64,000 bases of DNA, taken from Sporosalibacterium faouarense. Lineage in GTDB: Bacteria; Bacillota; Clostridia; Tissierellales; VENL01. The DNA lies in assembly GCF_016765695.1 (NCBI RefSeq), contig NZ_JAETGO010000089.1:62001-126000 (forward strand), given 5' to 3'. Positions 60,845-64,000 of this stretch are shown here, piece after piece. The first letter of the stretch is position 1; each line of letters opens with the position of its first letter. The translations under genes and the position numbers were made by a program. The notes under the pieces were generated by a model. It was not told the origin of the DNA and ran no database searches. It saw only the letters and a program-made list of their open reading frames with translations.

Positions 60845-61900
60845 TTGGAAGCAAAAGAGTTTTTAAAGAAGTTATGCGATGGAGTAGGAGTTTCTGGCTA
60901 TGAAGAAACTATTAGAGGGCCAATCATAGAAGAGTTCAAAGATTTAACTAATGAAATCGAGACTGACAGATTAGGTAATATTATTGCAGTTAAACATGGT
61001 GAAAACAATAAGAAAAACATCAAAATAATGTTAGCTGCTCATATGGACGAGATAGGACTTATGGTTAAAGATATTGATGATGATGGTTTTATCAGATTTA
61101 CTACTGTTGGAGGATTTGATCCAAGAACTCTACTTGCGCAAGAAGTAATGATTCACGGAACAGAAAGTATTTTTGGTGTTATTGGAGCTAAGCCTCCTCA
61201 TCTAACGAGTCCTGGCGAAAGAGAAAAAGCTATAAAAATTGAAGATTTAACTATTGATGTAGGATTTACTAAAGAAGAAATTGAAAAAATTGTACAAATA
61301 GGAGATGTAATTACTTTAAACAGACAATTAATTGATTTACAAGGAAGCATGGTTAGTGGTAAAGCCTTAGATGATAGAGCTGGCGTAGTGACCATGTGTG
61401 AATGCGCTAAGGAATTAGCAAAGTTAAAGCATGAGGCAGATGTTTACTTCGTATCGACTGTTCAGGAAGAAGTTGGGGTAAGAGGAGCTACAACTAGTAC
61501 ATATAAAATCAACCCTGATATCGGTATTGCAATAGATGTTGGTTTTGGTGCAACTCCTGAGTTGCCGTCAGAGCATTCTATAGAAATGAGTAAAGGTGCT
61601 GGAATAGCTATTGGTGGAAATATTCACCCTACTTTAAGAGAAAAGCTAACGGATGTAGCTAAAGAATATAATATAGATTTCCAATATGAAATTTCACCTG
61701 GACCTACTGGAACAGATGCTCGAGCAATGCAGATTACAAGAAGTGGTATACCAACGCTATTATTATCTTTACCTCTAAGATACATGCATACCTCTGTTGA
61801 AACGATCGATATGAAAGATATAAAAACTTCAGCTCAAATGCTAGCAAGATTCATTGCAAGCATTACAAATGAGAATTTGGAGGGATTATTATGCTATTAA
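60845..61900 (+). CDS. M42 family aminopeptidase, first of three
   Basis: A 351-residue dinuclear metallo-aminopeptidase of the M42 (TET/glutamyl aminopeptidase) family. Metal and catalytic motifs are complete: 'AAHMDEIGLMV', 'KALDDRAGV', 'VQEEVGVRGA', 'IAIDVGFG' and 'LRYMHTSVE'. I choose TTG 60845, preceded by AAAGGAGGAG. M42 enzymes form dodecameric tetrahedra that trim peptides in the cytosol. It overlaps the second copy by 10 bases. Confidence 0.92.
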   Translation: MEAKEFLKKLCDGVGVSGYEETIRGPIIEEFKDLTNEIETDRLGNIIAVKHGENNKKNIKIMLAAHMDEIGLMVKDIDDDGFIRFTTVGGFDPRTLLAQEVMIHGTESIFGVIGAKPPHLTSPGEREKAIKIEDLTIDVGFTKEEIEKIVQIGDVITLNRQLIDLQGSMVSGKALDDRAGVVTMCECAKELAKLKHEADVYFVSTVQEEVGVRGATTSTYKINPDIGIAIDVGFGATPELPSEHSIEMSKGAGIAIGGNIHPTLREKLTDVAKEYNIDFQYEISPGPTGTDARAMQITRSGIPTLLLSLPLRYMHTSVETIDMKDIKTSAQMLARFIASITNENLEGLLCY

Positions 61901-62913
61901 AGAGGTTAACAGAGACTAACGGTATATCTGGTAATGAAAAAGCTGTTAGAAATCTTATTATTGAAGAAATAAAAGATTACGTTGATGATATTAAAGTTGA
62001 TAAAATAGGAAATGTTATTGCATATAAAAAGGGAAGTATAGAGTCACCTAGAGTAATGGTTGCAGCTCATATGGATGAAGTAGGTCTTATAGTCTCCAAG
62101 ATTGAAAAAAGCGGACTTATTAGATTTATGCCAGTCGGAGGTCTAGATAAAAGAGTCTTGGTATCAAAGCCAGTAGTCATTGGAGAAGATAAAATTCCTG
62201 GAGTTATAGGAGCTAAACCAATACATCTTCAAAAAGGACCTGAACGTTCTAAAGCTCTTTCATATCAACAGCTTTATATTGATATTGGAGCAAGCAGTGA
62301 GGAACAAGCTAAAAGCAACGTAAAGATAGGTGATTATATTGCCTTCGACAGTAAGTACGTGGAATTTGGTAAAGACCTAGTCAAAGCAAAGGCACTTGAC
62401 GATAGAGTTGGTTGTAGTATGCTAATAGATTTATTAAAATCTGAAACTAATATATCAATCTATGGTGTATTTACTGTAATGGAAGAAGTAGGACTTGTTG
62501 GAGCAGGACCTGCAGCTTTTGAAATTGACCCTGATATTGGTATTGTTCTAGAAGGTACTACATGCTCTGATGTGCCTGATGTTGATAATCATCTAACAGC
62601 AACAAAATTAGGTGCTGGACCTGCTGTTTCACTAATGGATAGAACTACAATCTTTAATAAGAAGCTACGTAATACTATTGTTAATTTAGCAGAAGAAAAC
62701 GATATCCCATATCAGTTTAGGAGAACTACTTTTGGGGGAAATGATTCAGGTAAGATTCACTTAGCTAAGGAGGGTGCTATAACAGCTACCTTATCAGTGC
62801 CTTGTAGATATATTCACTCTCCTATAAGTGTTATGAATAAAAACGATTATAAGAATACAGGGAAGCTATTAAAACTTTTAATAGCAGAAATTGAAAAAGG
62901 AGGGCTTATGTAA
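61891..62913 (+). CDS. M42 family aminopeptidase, second of three
   Basis: A 340-residue paralogue. 'AAHMDEVGLIV', 'KALDDRVGC', 'VMEEVGLVGA' and 'CRYIHSPISV' preserve the metal site, but the fourth ligand region reads 'IVLEGTTCSDVPD', a Glu-Gly-Thr form where its neighbours have 'AIDV', which marks a different M42 subfamily and probably a different side-chain preference. Its start lies inside the first gene and its last base is the first base of the third gene, so all three are translationally coupled. Confidence 0.91.
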   Translation: MLLKRLTETNGISGNEKAVRNLIIEEIKDYVDDIKVDKIGNVIAYKKGSIESPRVMVAAHMDEVGLIVSKIEKSGLIRFMPVGGLDKRVLVSKPVVIGEDKIPGVIGAKPIHLQKGPERSKALSYQQLYIDIGASSEEQAKSNVKIGDYIAFDSKYVEFGKDLVKAKALDDRVGCSMLIDLLKSETNISIYGVFTVMEEVGLVGAGPAAFEIDPDIGIVLEGTTCSDVPDVDNHLTATKLGAGPAVSLMDRTTIFNKKLRNTIVNLAEENDIPYQFRRTTFGGNDSGKIHLAKEGAITATLSVPCRYIHSPISVMNKNDYKNTGKLLKLLIAEIEKGGLM

Positions 62914-63911
62914 TGGAATTCAATGGTAAATTACTTAAAAAGTTAGTAGATACATATTCTCCATCTGGAAATGAAGAAAGAATCAAGGATGTTATCACAG
63001 AGGAAATTAAGGGCCTTGTTGACGAAATAAAAGTAGATGCTTTAGGTAATCTTATCGCTAGAAAAAAGGGAAATGGTAAAAAAATCATGATAGCAGGTCA
63101 TATGGACCAAATAGGACTTATGATAACTGATATCGATGACAAAGGCTTTTTAAGATTTACAAATGTTGGAGGTATTTCTCCTCATATTTCTCTAAATCAA
63201 AGGGTTATCTTTGAAAATGGAACTGTAGGTATTATCCATGTGGAACACATAGAAGATATGAGCAAAATGAAGCTTGATAAAATGTTCATTGATATTGGAG
63301 CAACTAATAAAGATGAAGCTGAAAAGAAAGTAAATATAGGCGATGTTTGTGTTTACCACACTGAATACTATGAAAATGAAAATAGAGTAATGACTAAATG
63401 CTTAGATGATAGAGTTGGATGCTTTATCATGATTGAAGCGTTAAAGAAAATGCAAGATACTGATAATGATGTATATATGGTATTTACTGTGCAAGAAGAA
63501 GTAGGATTAAGAGGTGCTAAGACTTCAGCCTATGGCATTAACCCTGATATTGGTATAGCTATTGATGTCACAGGTACAGGAGATACTCCTAAAGCAAGAC
63601 GTATGGCAGTATCATTAGACAAAGGTACCGCTATAAAAGTTAAGGACAGATCAATAATGGTTCATCCTAAGGTTAAAAAACTTATGGCTGATGTAGCTAA
63701 AGAAAATAATATAAAACACCAATTTGAAGTTCTAGAATATGGTGGAACTGACTCTGGAGCAATTCATCTTACTAGAGAAGGTGTACCATCAGGTGTAATT
63801 TCAATTCCTACAAGATACATTCACTCATCAAGTGAAGTTGCATCTAAGGAAGACATAAACAACTCTATTGAATTATTAATAAAAATAATAGAGAAAAATA
63901 TAGAGCTTTAA
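62913..63911 (+). CDS. M42 family aminopeptidase, third of three
   Basis: A 332-residue paralogue. Motifs are 'AGHMDQIGLMI' (Gln where the others have Glu after HMD), 'KCLDDRVGC', 'VQEEVGLRGA', 'IAIDVTGTGDTP' and 'TRYIHSSSEV'. All metal ligands appear present. AAAGGAGG lies in the end of the second gene. The three are too divergent to be a recent duplication, and their coupling suggests a mixed complex. Confidence 0.92.
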   Translation: MEFNGKLLKKLVDTYSPSGNEERIKDVITEEIKGLVDEIKVDALGNLIARKKGNGKKIMIAGHMDQIGLMITDIDDKGFLRFTNVGGISPHISLNQRVIFENGTVGIIHVEHIEDMSKMKLDKMFIDIGATNKDEAEKKVNIGDVCVYHTEYYENENRVMTKCLDDRVGCFIMIEALKKMQDTDNDVYMVFTVQEEVGLRGAKTSAYGINPDIGIAIDVTGTGDTPKARRMAVSLDKGTAIKVKDRSIMVHPKVKKLMADVAKENNIKHQFEVLEYGGTDSGAIHLTREGVPSGVISIPTRYIHSSSEVASKEDINNSIELLIKIIEKNIEL

Positions 63912-63932
63912 GCTAAAGTATTTAGATTAAAT

Positions 63933-63976
63933 AAACCAAGGTTTAGGTGTTAAAATTAACCTAACCTTGGTTTTTC
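63933..63976 (+). terminator. Intrinsic terminator after the M42 operon
   Basis: AAACCAAGG plus TTAGGT (63933-63948, one bulge) pairs with ACCTAA plus CCTTGGTTT (63959-63973), followed by T residues. Confidence 0.9.
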
Positions 63977-64000
63977 TACATTTTTGACTTAAATACGATA

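Noticed and set aside
1-64000. CRISPR arrays, tRNA or rRNA genes and insertion sequences
   Set aside because: No regularly spaced repeats, cloverleaf-like segments, rRNA blocks or transposase genes were seen on reading the window.

Overview
The window looks like a chromosomal core segment of a low-GC (about 30 percent by eye), endospore-forming anaerobic Firmicute of the class Clostridia. The evidence is the complete spoIIIA operon, spoIVB, spo0A, spoIIM, a DacF-type carboxypeptidase and gerW, the frequent TTG/GTG starts with strong GGAGG ribosome sites, and ferredoxin-linked 2-oxoacid oxidation. The gene content would fit a Tissierellales or Alkaliphilus-like lineage, but I cannot name a species. 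Almost every gene is on the + strand. No rRNA, tRNA, transposon, prophage or CRISPR array was seen.

Layout. 1-1.35 kb: tail of a probable shikimate kinase, efp and a small zinc-ribbon protein. 1.4-6.7 kb: spoIIIAA-AH, the mother-cell half of the forespore feeding channel. 6.7-17.4 kb: an Asp23 protein, nusB, a TsaD paralogue, xseA-xseB, ispA, then the large structured OLE RNA, its membrane partner oapA, dxs, tlyA, argR and recN. 17.6-20 kb: spoIVB and spo0A. 20.3-23 kb: a calcium-type P-ATPase with its own promoter and terminator. 23.1-27.7 kb: an envelope cluster (SteA, an MctB-like protein, two glycosyltransferase-type proteins, a DUF3866 protein). 27.9-34.8 kb: nudF, spoIIM, xerD, two purine nucleoside phosphorylases, a pyrimidine nucleoside phosphorylase and dacF. 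35-38 kb: a large secreted phosphodiester glycosidase. 38.1-42.6 kb: a site-2 protease, scpA-scpB, DUF2953, gerW and a second D,D-carboxypeptidase. 42.7-49.2 kb: an unassigned flavin/iron-sulfur redox pair, rluB, an acetyltransferase, a YtqB-type methyltransferase, an OadA-type carboxyltransferase and the only large minus-strand gene. 49.2-54 kb: surE and a 2-oxoacid:ferredoxin oxidoreductase operon with an RpiR regulator. 54-60.8 kb: phosphatase, flavoprotein, cmk, plsC, an ispH-rpsA fusion and a lone cheR. 60.8-63.9 kb: three tandem M42 aminopeptidases.

How the genes work together. The window combines a sporulation programme with isoprenoid synthesis (ispA, dxs, ispH). Several sporulation genes carry readable promoters: a SigH promoter overlapping a 0A box at spo0A, a SigF-type promoter at dacF and a SigE-type promoter at spoIIM. 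The order tlyA-recN-steA-mctB-nudF-xerD-scpAB-rluB-cmk also resembles the order I recall from actinobacteria, so much of the region appears to be an old Gram-positive backbone with lineage-specific insertions.

Most notable: (1) an OLE RNA locus with its own extended -10 promoter and closing helix, between ispA and oapA; (2) a SigE promoter at spoIIM embedded in an inverted repeat that would hide the ribosome site only in read-through transcripts; (3) tandem purine nucleoside phosphorylases whose base-recognition residues diverge; (4) an unassigned conserved-looking minus-strand protein; (5) an unrecognised, possibly structured leader before the secreted glycosidase.
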